64,000 bases of DNA from Novosphingobium sp. Fuku2-ISO-50 (GCF_001519055.1 NZ_KQ954289.1:62001-126000); one strand, 5' to 3'. Numbered from the stretch's first letter, positions 49,406 to 60,208 are shown. The notes: a model not told the origin generated them from the letters alone. Program-made: numbers and translations.

Positions 49406-51700
49406 TCAACGCGTCTTTTCGCGGATGGGGTGATGTTGGGCAGATGGTGGCGTCGGAGCGCTCCTGGGATCGGCGCTGTCGGCGGCGTTGGTCGACTGCG
49501 AACGGGCAAAGCGCATGATCACCCGCGCACCGCCGCCTTCGACCGGGGCAAAGGCCATTTCGCCGCCATGTTCCTCGACGATCTTGTTGACGATGGCGAG
49601 GCCGAGCCCGGTGCCTTTTTCGCGGGTGGTGACATAAGGTTCGAGAATGCGGTCGCGTTCCGCCGGAAGACCGATGCCGTTGTCGGTGACGCTGATCGTG
49701 ATCGACTGCGCGTCGCTGTCCAGACTGACGGCGATGCGCCCCTTGTAGTCGATGTCCTCGGTTCGCGCGCGGGCCTCGATCGCCTCGATGGCGTTTTTGA
49801 GGACGTTGGTCATGACCTGGCTGAATTGATGGCGGTCTGCCTCAATCGGTTCGTTGGTCGATCCGCTATAGGAAAAGCCGATCGCGCCATGCGCGACTTC
49901 CTGGAGGAAAATGGCCTGACGCGCGAGTTCTCCTGCGTCCTCGGGCCGGAATACCGGCTTGGGCAAACGCGCGAACGAAGAGAATTCGTCGACCATTTTC
50001 CGCAGATCGCCGACTTGCCGGATGATCGTCGCGGTCAATTCCTCGAACAATTCGGGGTCGGTGGTGATCTGCCGCAGATAGCGCCGTTTCAATCGCTCGG
50101 TGGCGAGCTGGATCGGGGTCAGCGGGTTCTTGATCTCGTGCGCGATGCGCCGCGCGACATCGGACCATGCGGCGCGGCGCTGATCGACGATTTGGCGCGT
50201 GATGTCTTCAAACGTCACCACATAGCCGTTGGCATCGCGCGTCACCTTGACCGCCAGAGTCAACAGATCGCCGGCCTTGGCATAGTGCACGACGCCGCTC
50301 GCCTCGCCACTGGTCACCAATTGATAGAGCTGCGGGGCAACGTGTTCGAGCGAGGCGCCGATCGAATCGCTGCCGCTGTCTTCGCCGATCAGTTTCTGCG
50401 CCGAACTGTTGATCAGGCGGATGGTGCCTTGCCGATCGATCGAGACGATCCCGGCCGTGATCGATTCGATGACTGCCTCGATAAAGGCGCGGCGAACGTC
50501 GAGCTGCGCATTGGCGCTGACCAGCGCGCGAGTCTGGGTTTCCAGCTGCGCGGTCATGCGGTTGAACGCACGGGCGAGCATGCCGACTTCGTCGGGCGCC
50601 TTGCCATGGGCGACGCGCATGGCAAAATTGCCGCTGCCGACTTTGCGCGCGGCAACCACCAGTTCGACCAGCGGCGCGACCTGACGGTCGGCAAAGCGCA
50701 AGGCGGCCCAGACCGCAAGCATCACCAGCGCGAGCGAAATGCCGAGCAGCGCGAGGTTGAAGCGCACTTGCAAGGCGCGCGCGCGCCGGGTCAGCATATC
50801 ATAGGCGCCCAGCACGGATTCGGCGCGTTTCCATTGGCTGAATGCCAGCTGGTCGGAATTGCGCGCGACATAAAGATAGATGCCGCGCGCCCGGTCGATC
50901 GGGGTCACCGCCTCGATCTTTTCCGCCGAGGCGTTGACCACGACCGGCTCGCCCCCCGCCAGCCGTCGCAATTCGCCCGCCGTGACACGCTGGCGCGTAT
51001 CGTTGCGGGCGGGATCGACGATCGCCGCAGTGCGCAAGGTGCCGTCCTCGCCGCGTTCGATGATCGCGGATTCGTCGAGCTTGCGGCTGATCACCTGCCA
51101 CGAATAGCCTTCGGCAAATTCCTGGCTGGTCATCGGCGCCTGGCCTAGATAGCTGCGGATATCGCCGGCCATGGCGACGCTTTCCTTGCCCACATCGCGC
51201 AGTTTGTCGGCATAATAGCCTTTGGCCAGGCTGTTGGCGTTTTCGAGCATGCCGCGCGAATTGTCGGAAAACCAGAATTCGACCCCCGACTGAAACAGCA
51301 GCGAGGCGAAGATCACCACGAGCAGAGTCGGCACCGCCGCAATCAGCGAAAAAAGCCAGACCAGACGGACATGCAATCGGCCATTGCTGCCCAGAACGCT
51401 GCGCGATGCACGCGCCAGCGCAACGCGCCGACCGCCCAGCACGATCAGCGCCATCGCCGGAACGAGCGAGCCGATCAGCAGGCTGGTGGTCAGCTTGGCG
51501 GGTAAAAGCTGGTCGCCGGAGGCGTGCAGCGGGTTGAGCTTGTACCAGCTCCACGTCACCATGAACACCAGCCAGCAGGCAGCGATCGTTTCGAGCGACA
51601 GGAAGATATTGGCTCGGCGCAGCCAGATCAGCAGGCGTCGCCACCAACGCGGCAATCGCCGGGCTCGCCTGGGCCTTATTGCTGCAACCTGACCAACCAT
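49406..51700 (-). CDS. ntrY: Membrane sensor histidine kinase NtrY
   Basis: A 764-residue kinase. Several N-terminal membrane helices (residues about 25-125 and again near 320), a periplasmic or extracytoplasmic region between, a HAMP domain, a PAS domain (RRAFIEAVIESITAGIVSIDRQGTI), HisKA with the phospho-His in HEIKNPLTPIQLATERL, and HATPase (NVLKNAIEAIEAR, DNGIGLP, TREKGTGLGLAIV). The ATG at 51700 starts a clean cytoplasmic basic lead. It is 84 bp after ntrC and 14 bp before ntrX. Confidence 0.95.
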   Translation of the reverse strand: MVGQVAAIRPRRARRLPRWWRRLLIWLRRANIFLSLETIAACWLVFMVTWSWYKLNPLHASGDQLLPAKLTTSLLIGSLVPAMALIVLGGRRVALARASRSVLGSNGRLHVRLVWLFSLIAAVPTLLVVIFASLLFQSGVEFWFSDNSRGMLENANSLAKGYYADKLRDVGKESVAMAGDIRSYLGQAPMTSQEFAEGYSWQVISRKLDESAIIERGEDGTLRTAAIVDPARNDTRQRVTAGELRRLAGGEPVVVNASAEKIEAVTPIDRARGIYLYVARNSDQLAFSQWKRAESVLGAYDMLTRRARALQVRFNLALLGISLALVMLAVWAALRFADRQVAPLVELVVAARKVGSGNFAMRVAHGKAPDEVGMLARAFNRMTAQLETQTRALVSANAQLDVRRAFIEAVIESITAGIVSIDRQGTIRLINSSAQKLIGEDSGSDSIGASLEHVAPQLYQLVTSGEASGVVHYAKAGDLLTLAVKVTRDANGYVVTFEDITRQIVDQRRAAWSDVARRIAHEIKNPLTPIQLATERLKRRYLRQITTDPELFEELTATIIRQVGDLRKMVDEFSSFARLPKPVFRPEDAGELARQAIFLQEVAHGAIGFSYSGSTNEPIEADRHQFSQVMTNVLKNAIEAIEARARTEDIDYKGRIAVSLDSDAQSITISVTDNGIGLPAERDRILEPYVTTREKGTGLGLAIVNKIVEEHGGEMAFAPVEGGGARVIMRFARSQSTNAADSADPRSAPTPPSAQHHPIREKTR

Positions 51701-51784
51701 AGTTGCTCTGTGACAACACCCCTGTTGCCCAAATGCAAGCAAATTTACGCCGCGCGGGGTGTCCATGCGACGGACCGAGCCCGA

Positions 51785-53221
51785 TCAGGCGCGAAGCGTG
51801 GCATCCTCCGGGTGAATCCCGAGCTCCGACAGCCGTTTGCGCAACGTGTTGCGATTGATCCCCAGAATCTGCGCCGCGCGCAACTGGTTGCCGCCGGTCT
51901 GGCCCAGGACATGAAGAAACAGCGGCCTTTCAAACATCGCCAGCGCATCGTCATAGAGCTGTCCGGCAACCGGCGGAGTCTCGGCCAGCCAGTGCAGCAG
52001 CGCCGTCGCCATATCGCTGTTTCCGCGGGCAGGATCCATGGCGCGTGGAGCATGGCCCGCGTCGCCGCCGAGCATCGGCTCGATCGCGGCGACATCGATC
52101 ATTTCCTCCCGCGCCATCAGCGCAAGGCGATAGATCAGGTTGCGCAATTCGCGCACATTGCCGCGCCAGGGTTGACGGGCCAGCAGCGCCGCGGCGGCGG
52201 GAGTCAGGTGACGCCGCGGCAGTCCCTCATTGGCAGCGCAGGCGAGGAAATGGCGCGCCAAGGCCGCAATGTCGTCGGCGCGGTCGCGCAAGGGGGGCAA
52301 TTCGATCGGCACAACCGCAAGGCGGTAATAGAGATCTTCGCGAAACGTCCCCGCCGCAATCATCGGCAGGAGATCGCGGTTGGTCGCCGCGATAATGCGG
52401 CAATCGAGCATGATTTCGTCGGCCCCGCCCACCCGGCGGATGCGCCCCGATTGCAGCGCGCGCAAAAGCCGGGTCTGCGCGTCGAGCGGCATGTCGCCGA
52501 TTTCATCGAGAAACAGCGTGCCCCCGGCGGCTTGCTCGAATTTGCCGACATGGCGGGCGACGGCGCCGGTAAATGCGCCCTTTTCGTGCCCGAACAGTTC
52601 GCTCTCGATCAGGTCATGAGGAATCGCGGCGGCGTTCACCGCGACGAACGGCCCCGCGCCCCGATTCCCGAGCTGGTGGATCGCTTCGGCCACCAGTTCC
52701 TTGCCGGTGCCGGATTCGCCGAGGATCAGCACGGTCAGGTCGTTGCGCAAGAGGCGGGTGATCATGCGATAGACCGCCTGCATCGCCGCGCTGCGCCCGA
52801 CCAGCGGCAGACCCTGCGGCACGGCGTCGCCATCGTTTGGTTCTGTCCGGGCGGCGGCGCCATGACCAATGCCCTGATGGACCGCCGCGATCAGCTCGTC
52901 GAGATCGAACGGCTTGGGAAAATACTCGAATGCCCCGGTATCGCTGGCGCGCACGGCGGTATCGAGCGTATTTTGCGCCGAAAGGATGATGATCGGCATC
53001 TCCGGGTGGCGTTCGCGCACCTGGCCAAGCGTTTCGATCCCGTCACCATCGGTCAGGATGACATCGGTCAGCATCAGCGCGTGATCGCCCGAGGCCAGCA
53101 AGCGGTCGCGCCCGGCAATGCTGTCCGTGCGCGCGACGGCAAACCCTTCGGCCGCCAGCGCGGTGGTGATCACGGTGGCGATCGAGGCGTCATCTTCGAC
53201 CAGCAGGATCGACCTGTTCAT
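51785..53221 (-). CDS. ntrC: Nitrogen regulator NtrC (sigma-54 activator)
   Basis: A 478-residue enhancer-binding protein. Receiver with VEDDASI and phosphoacceptor Asp in [14 protein letters not shown]+ domain with Walker [14 protein letters not shown], intact GAFTGA ([13 protein letters not shown]) and FLDEIGDM; C-terminal Fis HTH ([20 protein letters not shown]). It activates nitrogen-assimilation promoters with RpoN. It starts 4 bp after ntrB. Confidence 0.96.
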   Translation of the reverse strand: MNRSILLVEDDASIATVITTALAAEGFAVARTDSIAGRDRLLASGDHALMLTDVILTDGDGIETLGQVRERHPEMPIIILSAQNTLDTAVRASDTGAFEYFPKPFDLDELIAAVHQGIGHGAAARTEPNDGDAVPQGLPLVGRSAAMQAVYRMITRLLRNDLTVLILGESGTGKELVAEAIHQLGNRGAGPFVAVNAAAIPHDLIESELFGHEKGAFTGAVARHVGKFEQAAGGTLFLDEIGDMPLDAQTRLLRALQSGRIRRVGGADEIMLDCRIIAATNRDLLPMIAAGTFREDLYYRLAVVPIELPPLRDRADDIAALARHFLACAANEGLPRRHLTPAAAALLARQPWRGNVRELRNLIYRLALMAREEMIDVAAIEPMLGGDAGHAPRAMDPARGNSDMATALLHWLAETPPVAGQLYDDALAMFERPLFLHVLGQTGGNQLRAAQILGINRNTLRKRLSELGIHPEDATLRA

Positions 53222-53225
53222 CTTT

Positions 53226-54422
53226 TCAAGCCCTCTTTGTACCGGAATTCCGCGATGGCGCCGAGCCCGCAACGGGCAGATGCAGCCGAAAGTGAGTCAG
53301 CCCCCTCACCTCGTCGCGGTCATAGGTGACGCGGCCATTCATTTCGCGCACCAGTTTCTGCACGAGCGCCAGCCCAAGCCCCTGCCCGCTCTTTTTGGAC
53401 GAGACGAACGGTTCGAAGATATGGTCGCGCAAAGGCGCCGGGACGCCGGGGCCATTGTCGGTGACGCGCAGTTCGATCGGCAGGCGCAGCGGCGCGCCCC
53501 CCGGGCCGGAATGGACCTGAATGCCGCTGGCAAATCGGGTGCGCACGATAATGCGCGGGGATTCAACACCTTCGCATGCATCCCTGGCATTGGTCATGAG
53601 GTTCAGCAGGACTTGCACCAGCGAGTCGTGGTTGGCGCTGATCGGCGGCAGACTGGGATCGAATTCCTCTTCGATGATCGGGCCCTCGCCCTTTGCGTCT
53701 CGCCCGCCCCTTCCTGCCACAAGGATTGCATGCGCGTGGCGCGAAGCTTCGTGGAGATTGCAATCGACTGCCGGTTCCAGGCTGCGCCGGCTGAGCGATT
53801 GCATCTGGTCGATCAACTTGGCGACGCGGTCGACTTCGGTGGTGATCAGCCCCGTCAGGGCGCGATCGCCCTCGCTGACCCGGCGATCGAGCAATTGCGC
53901 TGCGCCGCGAATTCCCGCGAGCGGGTTCTTGATTTCGTGCGCCAGCACTTCGGGTGCGCGCAGCACTCCCCCGCCCGGCTCATCGCCGCCCGCCATACCC
54001 AGCGTCAGCGCCTCGACGCCGACCGGTTCTTGCAGCACGAGGATCTGCCAGCCGGGGAAATGCAACACCGGCGCGGTCATCAGGTCGATTGCACGTGCCG
54101 GTTGATCAAGGATCCGCACCAGCGAGCCGCGCGCCACAAGGTGCGCCTCGCGCTCGCCCAGGCGTTCGAGAATCACGGCCTCTTCAAAGGCAAACAAATC
54201 GTGCACCGATCGTCCGATCAGCCGGCTGGCGCCTTGGCCAACGAGTTGCTCGCCCGCCGGATTGACCGATGTGACCGATAGATCGGGGGCAAGCAGGAAC
54301 AACGCCTGCGGCAGGCTGGCGATCACGCGCCTGGGGTCGGGCGGGCCGGATTCATCTCGATCACGGTCATTGGGGCGATCACGGTCATGGGGTCCGTCAA
54401 AGGGGGGGCTGATGACGGCCAT
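53226..54422 (-). CDS. ntrB: Nitrogen sensor histidine kinase NtrB
   Basis: A 398-residue cytosolic kinase/phosphatase for NtrC, controlled by PII. After a PAS domain (about residues 35-130) come HisKA with LAHEIKNPLAGIRGAAQLL and HATPase with NLMTNARDA, DNGPGVP and SGQGLGLALV. The first 25 residues are an odd Asp/Arg-rich stretch from a short DNA direct repeat (GATCACGGTCAT twice at about 54359-54387). The ATG at 54422 lies 17 bp after the dusB stop. Confidence 0.94.
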   Translation of the reverse strand: MAVISPPFDGPHDRDRPNDRDRDESGPPDPRRVIASLPQALFLLAPDLSVTSVNPAGEQLVGQGASRLIGRSVHDLFAFEEAVILERLGEREAHLVARGSLVRILDQPARAIDLMTAPVLHFPGWQILVLQEPVGVEALTLGMAGGDEPGGGVLRAPEVLAHEIKNPLAGIRGAAQLLDRRVSEGDRALTGLITTEVDRVAKLIDQMQSLSRRSLEPAVDCNLHEASRHAHAILVAGRGGRDAKGEGPIIEEEFDPSLPPISANHDSLVQVLLNLMTNARDACEGVESPRIIVRTRFASGIQVHSGPGGAPLRLPIELRVTDNGPGVPAPLRDHIFEPFVSSKKSGQGLGLALVQKLVREMNGRVTYDRDEVRGLTHFRLHLPVAGSAPSRNSGTKRA

Positions 54423-54439
54423 AGGTCTTTTCGCCGCGT

Positions 54440-55486
54440 TCAAGCCGCGACCTGGCGTACGGAATCCAGGCGACGTTCGGAATCTGGATCGAAACGTCCG
54501 TAGAAATCCGCCAGGCTCGCCAGCACCGCGTCGGGATCGTCTATGAAATTGACGCAGTTGCGGAATTCGGCCGATCCGGTCAGCCCTTTGGTGTACCAGC
54601 CGAGGTGCTTGCGCGCCATGTTGACACCGACCGTCTTGCCGTAAATGCTCAACATATCGTGGTAATGCTCTACGATTACGCCATATTGTTCGCCGACAGT
54701 CGGATCGGACAGCACTTCGCCGGTGTTCAGCCAGTGCATCATCTGCCCGAGCAGCCAGGGACGCCCATAGCTGCCGCGCCCGATCATCACCCCGTCGGCG
54801 CCGCTCTGTTCGATGGCCGTGGCGACATCGGCGATCGAGCAGATGTCGCCATTGACGATCACCGGAATATCGACCGCATCCTTGACGCGGCGGACAAAGC
54901 TCCAGTCGGCAGAGCCCTTGTACATCTGGTTGCGGGTGCGCCCGTGCACGGTGATCATCTTTGCGCCGAGATCCTGCGCGATCCGCGCCAGTTCGGGCGC
55001 GTTGAGGCTGTCGTGGCACCAGCCCATGCGCATCTTGACGGTGACCGGGACGGAGACCGCCTTGACCGTCGCTTCGATCAACGCGGCGGCCAGCGGCACG
55101 TCGCGCATCAATGCCGATCCGGCATCGCCGTTGACGACCTTGCGCACCGGACAGCCCATGTTGATGTCGATGATTGCCGCGCCGCGATCTTCGGACAGGC
55201 GTGCCGCCTCGGCCATCTGTTCCGGTTCGCAGCCGACCAGTTGCATCGACACCGGTTCCTCGATCGGATCCCACGCCGCTTTTTGAACCGACTGGCGCGT
55301 TTCGCGGATCGCTGCCGGGCTGGCGATCATTTCGGTCACATTGAGCCCCGACCCAAACCGGCGCACCATGCGGCGGAACGGCAAGTCCGAAACCCCGGTC
55401 ATCGGCGCCAGCACCACGGGGCATGCAATGCGCACCGGGCCGACAGCGATGGGGGTCAGCACGGGAGGTTTCGGATCATTGTTCAT
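54440..55486 (-). CDS. dusB: tRNA-dihydrouridine synthase (DusB/NifR3)
   Basis: FMN enzyme of 348 residues reducing uridines in the tRNA D-loop. It has the N-terminal [14 protein letters not shown], the NMGCPVRK segment with the catalytic Cys, KMRMGW and the [15 protein letters not shown] motif. It leads the ntrBC operon, as nifR3 does in other alphaproteobacteria. Divergent from ispDF. Confidence 0.95.
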   Translation of the reverse strand: MNNDPKPPVLTPIAVGPVRIACPVVLAPMTGVSDLPFRRMVRRFGSGLNVTEMIASPAAIRETRQSVQKAAWDPIEEPVSMQLVGCEPEQMAEAARLSEDRGAAIIDINMGCPVRKVVNGDAGSALMRDVPLAAALIEATVKAVSVPVTVKMRMGWCHDSLNAPELARIAQDLGAKMITVHGRTRNQMYKGSADWSFVRRVKDAVDIPVIVNGDICSIADVATAIEQSGADGVMIGRGSYGRPWLLGQMMHWLNTGEVLSDPTVGEQYGVIVEHYHDMLSIYGKTVGVNMARKHLGWYTKGLTGSAEFRNCVNFIDDPDAVLASLADFYGRFDPDSERRLDSVRQVAA

Positions 55487-55568
55487 TCTTGCGTCGCTTA
55501 CTGCCTAAAAAACAGGCAGGCGTTAGCCAATTGCCGGGGCTTGGGCAAGTTTGTAAGGGGCGCTCACG

Positions 55569-56777
55569 ATGAATTGCGCAAACCCACCGCATGACGAGGC
55601 GCGCCCGGCGCCAATGGCCCCATTTGCGGCCGTGGTGGTTGCCGCCGGCAAGGGGCTGCGCGCGGGCGGCTGCGTGCCCAAACAGTTTGCGCTCTGGCGT
55701 GGCACGCCCTTGGTGCGCCACAGCGTCGAGCGCCTGCTTGACGCAGGTGCCGCCCCGCTTGTTGTAGCCATTCCCGACGACTGGCGGGCCGAGGCAGAGG
55801 CGGCGCTGGCCGGTCTTGGCCCGGTGGTCCTGGTTCCCGGCGGCGCGACGCGTCAGGCTTCGGTGCGCGCCGCGCTAGAATGGCTGGACCGCCGGGGCGG
55901 AATCGAACGCGTGCTGATCCATGATGCCGCGCGGCCCGATTTGCCGGGCGAGGTTATTGCGGCGCTGGTTGCGGCGCTCGACGGTGCGCCGGGCGCGATC
56001 CCGGTCTTGCCCGTGGTCGACAGCGTAGTGCGCGGGGACGGCGGCTTGCGTCAGGCGGCGGAGTCGCGTGACGGGCTCTATCGGGTGCAGACGCCGCAGG
56101 CCTTTCGCTTCGCACCGATTCTGGCCGCGCATCGCGGATGGCGCGATGCGGCAGAAGCGGGCGACGATGCCACCGTGGGCGATGCCGCCGGGCTTGCCAT
56201 TGCGCTCGTTTCGGGCGACGAGCGGCTGCGCAAGGTGACCTTTGCCGAGGATTTTGATTCGGCTGATCGCGATTCCCATGATGACAGGACAACGGCGATG
56301 ATGACCCGCACCGGCGCCGGGTTTGACGTACACCGCCTGGTCGAAGGCGAAGACCTGTGGCTGTGCGGTGTCAAGATCGATCATCCGCGCGGGCTGTCTG
56401 GCCACAGCGATGCCGACGTCGCGATTCATGCGCTGGTCGATGCCTTGCTCGGCGCGATTGCCGCAGGCGACATCGGTGATCATTTCCCCCCGTCCGACCC
56501 GCAGTGGAAAGGCGCCGCCTCCGACCGCTTCCTCGCTCATGCCGCCGCGCTGGTTCGTGCCCGTGGCTTTGCCGTCGGCAATGTCGACGTGACGATCATT
56601 TGCGAGGCACCGAAGATCGGGCCCCACAAGGCGGCGATGCGCGAAAGACTGGCTGCCATTCTGGACATCGCTGTCGATCAGGTGAGTGTGAAGGCGACGA
56701 CGACCGAGCGACTGGGCCTGACCGGGCGCGGCGAAGGGATCGCTGCGCAAGCGATCGCGACGGTGTTCGGGGCATGA
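55569..56777 (+). CDS. ispDF: Bifunctional IspD/IspF (MEP isoprenoid pathway)
   Basis: A 402-residue fusion doing two non-consecutive steps of the MEP pathway. IspD (about residues 18-225) has the CTP-binding [13 protein letters not shown] and HDAARPDLP. IspF (about 245-402) has the metal-binding GFDVHRL, the [19 protein letters not shown] motif and [14 protein letters not shown]. The fusion is common in alphaproteobacteria. AAGGGG precedes the ATG at 55569. Confidence 0.96.
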   Translation: MNCANPPHDEARPAPMAPFAAVVVAAGKGLRAGGCVPKQFALWRGTPLVRHSVERLLDAGAAPLVVAIPDDWRAEAEAALAGLGPVVLVPGGATRQASVRAALEWLDRRGGIERVLIHDAARPDLPGEVIAALVAALDGAPGAIPVLPVVDSVVRGDGGLRQAAESRDGLYRVQTPQAFRFAPILAAHRGWRDAAEAGDDATVGDAAGLAIALVSGDERLRKVTFAEDFDSADRDSHDDRTTAMMTRTGAGFDVHRLVEGEDLWLCGVKIDHPRGLSGHSDADVAIHALVDALLGAIAAGDIGDHFPPSDPQWKGAASDRFLAHAAALVRARGFAVGNVDVTIICEAPKIGPHKAAMRERLAAILDIAVDQVSVKATTTERLGLTGRGEGIAAQAIATVFGA

Positions 56778-57367
56778 CCATGCGCCATTCGATTCCTGCC
56801 GTTCTTGCGCTGATGGCGCTGGGGTGTGCGACGGCGGCGCGCGCGGGGGATGATGCCTGTCTCACCCCTGCGGAGCTCGACGCGACATTTGCCTACGCGC
56901 TGCCCACGGTGATCGAATCGGCGGCGCAGGCGTGCCGTCCGGTCCTGTCGCGCGACGGATACCTCGCGACCGGGACGGATTCGCTCGCCGCGCGCTATCG
57001 TGTCGGACAGGCGGCGGCCTGGCCGGTTGCCAAAGCGGCGGCGCTCAAGATCGGCACGTCTGCAGCAGGCGGCGGCTTGGGCAGATTTGCCGCATTCCTG
57101 CCCGACAGCGCCTTGCAGGGGTTTGCCACGGGCTATGTCGGGCAATTCGTGGTCCAGTCGATCCGACCTGCCGATTGTGCCGAAATCGAGCAGGCCCTGC
57201 ACTTGATGGCGCCCTTGCCGCCTGAAAATACCGCCGGTCTGATCACGCTTCTGGTTCGGCGGCTCGAACGCCCGAGGCCAGGGCAAAAACCGCGAATTCC
57301 GCTTTGCCCGGTTGTTTCGGGCCCCTCTCCCGCGCCGTCCGAGATACCATCCGGATCGGGGCACTGA
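56774..57367 (+). CDS. Secreted hypothetical protein
   Basis: A 197-residue protein with a signal peptide (cleavage near ARA-GDD). The mature part is Ala-rich and helical, with paired Cys ([26 protein letters not shown]) and a hydrophobic middle. No family recognised. It overlaps ispDF by 4 bp (ATGA) and lies 14 bp before pncC, so it is probably co-expressed. Confidence 0.75.
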   Translation: MTMRHSIPAVLALMALGCATAARAGDDACLTPAELDATFAYALPTVIESAAQACRPVLSRDGYLATGTDSLAARYRVGQAAAWPVAKAAALKIGTSAAGGGLGRFAAFLPDSALQGFATGYVGQFVVQSIRPADCAEIEQALHLMAPLPPENTAGLITLLVRRLERPRPGQKPRIPLCPVVSGPSPAPSEIPSGSGH

Positions 57368-57381
57368 AGGATACCTGATCC

Positions 57382-57933
57382 ATGGACAGTCTGCTTCCCG
57401 CCGATCTGGTCGGCATGGCCGCCCGCGTGATTGCCGCGAACAAGGCGCTGGGGCGCACCGTGGCCGTCGCCGAAAGCTGCACCGGAGGGCTGGTCGCCGC
57501 CGCGCTGACCGAAATTGCCGGCAGTTCGGCCGTGCTCGATCGTGGCTTTGTGACTTATTCCAACGCGGCCAAGATCGAGATGCTGGGCGTTTCCGAAGAC
57601 CTGATCGACACGTTCGGGGCGGTCTCGGTGGCTGTGGCCTGGTCTATGGCGCAAGGCGCGCTGGGCCGGTCATCGGCCGATGTGGCCGTGGCGATCACCG
57701 GGATTGCCGGCCCCGACGGCGGGTCCGAGCAGAAGCCGGTCGGCACCGTGGTCTTTGCCTGCGCCCGCCGGGGACAGGACGACGAAGATGCGGTCGAAGC
57801 GGAAACCAAACTGTTTTCCGGCGATTTTACCGGCCCGGGCGGCCGCGCCGAAGTGCGGCGTCAGGCGGCGCTGGTCGCGCTCGAACTGCTCTTGCCCCCG
57901 GAAACCGCGCCGATGGCGGCATCGGCCCCATAA
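57382..57933 (+). CDS. pncC: Nicotinamide-nucleotide amidohydrolase (CinA C-domain)
   Basis: A 183-residue enzyme deamidating nicotinamide mononucleotide in NAD recycling. Catalytic VAESCTGGLVAAALTEIAGSS near the start, TYSNAAKIEMLGV, and ITGIAGPDGGSEQKPVGTV. It is the stand-alone C-terminal domain, without the CinA N-domain. Its 3' end overlaps the convergent gene by 73 bp. Confidence 0.93.
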   Translation: MDSLLPADLVGMAARVIAANKALGRTVAVAESCTGGLVAAALTEIAGSSAVLDRGFVTYSNAAKIEMLGVSEDLIDTFGAVSVAVAWSMAQGALGRSSADVAVAITGIAGPDGGSEQKPVGTVVFACARRGQDDEDAVEAETKLFSGDFTGPGGRAEVRRQAALVALELLLPPETAPMAASAP

Positions 57934-58370
57934 AGCCGGGCGGCGCGCGTCTCGAACGCGGTGACCATCTTGCGAAACGCGCGGTCGAGGTATTGTCCGG
58001 CGAGCTTTTCGAACAGCGCGTTGCGGAACGTGAATTCGCAAACGAAATCGATCCGACAGCCGCCGCCCTCGTCCGGGGCAAAATGCCACGAGTTCGACAG
58101 GCTTTTCATCGGCCCGTCGAGATAGTCGACCATGATCGCGCCGACATCGGCCTCGTTGGGGCGATCTTTGGTCACCCGGCTGGTGAATTTTTCGCGCAGC
58201 GCGTTGAAACCGACCATCATGTCGGCGATCATCTCGTGGCCATTGTCCGACCGGATGCGCGTCGCCACCACCCAGGGCAGAAATTCGGCATAGCGCTTCA
58301 CGTCGGCGACCAGATCGAACATCTGCTCGGGCGACCACTTCAGGTGCCGGGTTTCGGCGATGCGCGGCAT
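57861..58370 (-). CDS. RatA/Coq10-like START-domain protein
   Basis: A 169-residue SRPBCC-fold protein (TRHLKWSPEQMFDLVADVKRYAEFLPWVVATRI start). In bacteria the family was named for the ribosome-association toxin RatA; in mitochondria and probably alphaproteobacteria it carries ubiquinone (Coq10). The coenzyme Q role is more likely here. It follows lipA by one base. The last 24 codons overlap pncC tail to tail. Confidence 0.88.
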   Translation of the reverse strand: MPRIAETRHLKWSPEQMFDLVADVKRYAEFLPWVVATRIRSDNGHEMIADMMVGFNALREKFTSRVTKDRPNEADVGAIMVDYLDGPMKSLSNSWHFAPDEGGGCRIDFVCEFTFRNALFEKLAGQYLDRAFRKMVTAFETRAARLYGADAAIGAVSGGKSSSSATSAA

Positions 58371-58371
58371 C

Positions 58372-59328
58372 TCAGCCCAGCTTTCCCGACGCTTTTGCCA
58401 ATTGCGCCTCGCGCGTGGCGCGCATTTGCGCGAAATCCTCGCCCGCGTGATAGCTCGACCGGGTCAGCGGGCTTGCTGCGACTTGCAGGAAGCCCTTCGC
58501 CCGCGCAATCGCGCCATAGGCCGCAAAAGCCTGCGGTGCGACGAATTCGATCACTTTGGCATGTTTCGGAGTCGGCTGGAGATATTGCCCCATGGTCAGG
58601 AAATCGATCCCGGCGGAGCGCATGTCGTCCATCACCTGGTGCACTTCGAGTCGCCCTTCGCCAAGGCCGAGCATCACGCCCGACTTGGTGAATACGCGCG
58701 GATCCTGGCGCTTCACTTCCTCGAGCAGGCGCAGCGAAGCGTAATAGCGGGCACCGGGGCGGATCGTGGGATAGAGCCGGGGCACGGTTTCGAGATTGTG
58801 GTTATAGACATCAGGCCCGGCCGCCACGATCGCCTCGACCGCTGCGGCCATCTTGCCCCGGAAATCCGGCGTGAGAATCTCGATCGTCGTATTGGGCGCC
58901 TGATCGCGCAGCGCACGGATCACTTTGACAAACTGTCCCGCGCCACCGTCGGGCAAGTCATCGCGGTCGACCGAAGTGATGACGATATGTTCCAGCCCCG
59001 TGCGCGCCGCCAATTCGGCGACATGGCCCGGTTCCGAGGCGTCTACCGCACGCGGCATGCCGGTCTTGACGTTGCAGAACGCACAGGCGCGTGTGCAGAC
59101 ATCGCCCAGAATCATCACGGTGGCGTGTTTTTTGGTCCAGCATTCGCCGATATTCGGGCAAGCCGCCTCTTCGCACACCGTCGTCAGCTTCAAATCGCGC
59201 ATCAGCTTGCGCGTCTCGCCGTACCCCTTGCTGGTCGGCGCCTTGACCCGGATCCAGTCGGGCTTGCGCTCGCGGGCGGGGGCTGAGTCGGTTTCCAAGG
59301 GTGCGGGCGCGATCGAGGGCTTGGTCAT
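58372..59328 (-). CDS. lipA: Lipoyl synthase
   Basis: Radical SAM enzyme of 318 residues inserting two sulfurs into octanoyl chains on E2 proteins. It has the auxiliary cluster Cys set ([12 protein letters not shown]), the radical SAM motif [13 protein letters not shown], and the closing RSSYHAGE. It would serve the PdhC encoded at 22.5 kb. The ATG at 59328 gives the usual N-terminal Pro-rich lead. Confidence 0.96.
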   Translation of the reverse strand: MTKPSIAPAPLETDSAPARERKPDWIRVKAPTSKGYGETRKLMRDLKLTTVCEEAACPNIGECWTKKHATVMILGDVCTRACAFCNVKTGMPRAVDASEPGHVAELAARTGLEHIVITSVDRDDLPDGGAGQFVKVIRALRDQAPNTTIEILTPDFRGKMAAAVEAIVAAGPDVYNHNLETVPRLYPTIRPGARYYASLRLLEEVKRQDPRVFTKSGVMLGLGEGRLEVHQVMDDMRSAGIDFLTMGQYLQPTPKHAKVIEFVAPQAFAAYGAIARAKGFLQVAASPLTRSSYHAGEDFAQMRATREAQLAKASGKLG

Positions 59329-59437
59329 GGACGGCCAGATAAGCCTTCGGCGCGCGAATTGCCAGACCCGAACGACGCTTGCACTAACGGCCGCTTGCGG
59401 TCATGGGGACGCCAATGCGTCTGAGGGAGAAATGCAA

Positions 59438-60091
59438 ATGACCGATCCCCTTTCCCCTGCACTGGACCACCTGATCAGCGGCTATCGCCGTTTTCGCGAA
59501 CAGGGCTGGACGCCAAAGCTCGAGCGCTGGCGCGAATTGCGCGACAAGCAAAGTCCGCAAGTGATGATCATCGCCTGCTCCGACAGCCGGGTCGATCCGG
59601 CGCAGATCTTTGACACCGATCCGGGCGAGATGTTTGTCGTGCGCAATGTCGCCGCGATGGTCCCCCCGTTCGAGACCACGCCTGGGCATCACGGCGTTTC
59701 GGCGGCGCTCGAATTCGCGGTCCAGGTGCTCAAGGTCAAGGAAATCATCGTGATGGGCCACGGCATGTGCGGCGGGTGTCAGGCCGCGCTGACGCAAAGC
59801 CTGCAGGGCTCCGAACCTGGCGAAGGCGGCTTTGTCGCCGACTGGATTGCGCTGCTCGATGATGCACGCGGCCCGGTCGTGGCGCAATACGGCACCACCG
59901 GGCGCGATGCCGAACGCGCCATGGAACACGCCGGTGTGTGCACCAGCCTCGCCAATTTGCGCACGTTTCCCTGCATCAGCCGCAAGGAAGCCAAGGGCAC
60001 GCTGCGTCTGACCGGCGCGTTTTTCTCGATCAGCGACGGCTTGCTCAACCTGCTCGACGAAACCAGCGGGAAATTTCATCCGGTTGAATGA
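59438..60091 (+). CDS. Beta-carbonic anhydrase
   Basis: Zinc enzyme of 217 residues interconverting CO2 and bicarbonate. Zinc ligands are visible: Cys in IIACSDSRVDP, Asp of the same motif, and His/Cys in VMGHGMCGG. RNVAAMVPP and HHGVSAALEFAVQVL complete the family pattern. I chose the ATG at 59438, which has GAGGGA at 8-nt spacing; an ATG at 59432 is too close. The final codons and stop lie in the first unit of a 15-bp repeat array. Confidence 0.95.
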   Translation: MTDPLSPALDHLISGYRRFREQGWTPKLERWRELRDKQSPQVMIIACSDSRVDPAQIFDTDPGEMFVVRNVAAMVPPFETTPGHHGVSAALEFAVQVLKVKEIIVMGHGMCGGCQAALTQSLQGSEPGEGGFVADWIALLDDARGPVVAQYGTTGRDAERAMEHAGVCTSLANLRTFPCISRKEAKGTLRLTGAFFSISDGLLNLLDETSGKFHPVE

Positions 60092-60155
60092 GTGGCGGTT
60101 GAATGAGTGGCGGTTGAATGAGTGGCGGTTGAATGAGTGGCGGTTGAATGAGTGG
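60081..60155. repeat. Five perfect 15-bp tandem repeats at the carbonic anhydrase 3' end
   Basis: Unit CGGTTGAATGAGTGG, five exact copies. The first supplies the last codons and the TGA of the anhydrase. Because the unit is five codons long, each copy carries the same in-frame TGA. Exact identity points to recent expansion by slippage. Confidence 0.97.
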
Positions 60156-60168
60156 TGCCAACCGGCGT

Positions 60169-60208
60169 AAAAAAACGGCGGCTCCCGGATGGGGCCGCCG
60201 TTTTTTTT
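60169..60208. terminator. Bidirectional Rho-independent terminator
   Basis: A 10-bp stem (CGGCGGC core with T-G and C-G extension) flanked by seven A on the left and eight T on the right, between carbonic anhydrase (plus) and the convergent gene at 60254. A strong terminator in both directions. Confidence 0.92.

Noticed and set aside
57861..58370. RatA-like gene as a toxin-antitoxin system
   Set aside because: No antitoxin partner; the fold and lipA context fit a Coq10-like lipid carrier better.
60081..60155. Possible CRISPR array
   Set aside because: Direct tandem repeats without spacers and no cas genes nearby.
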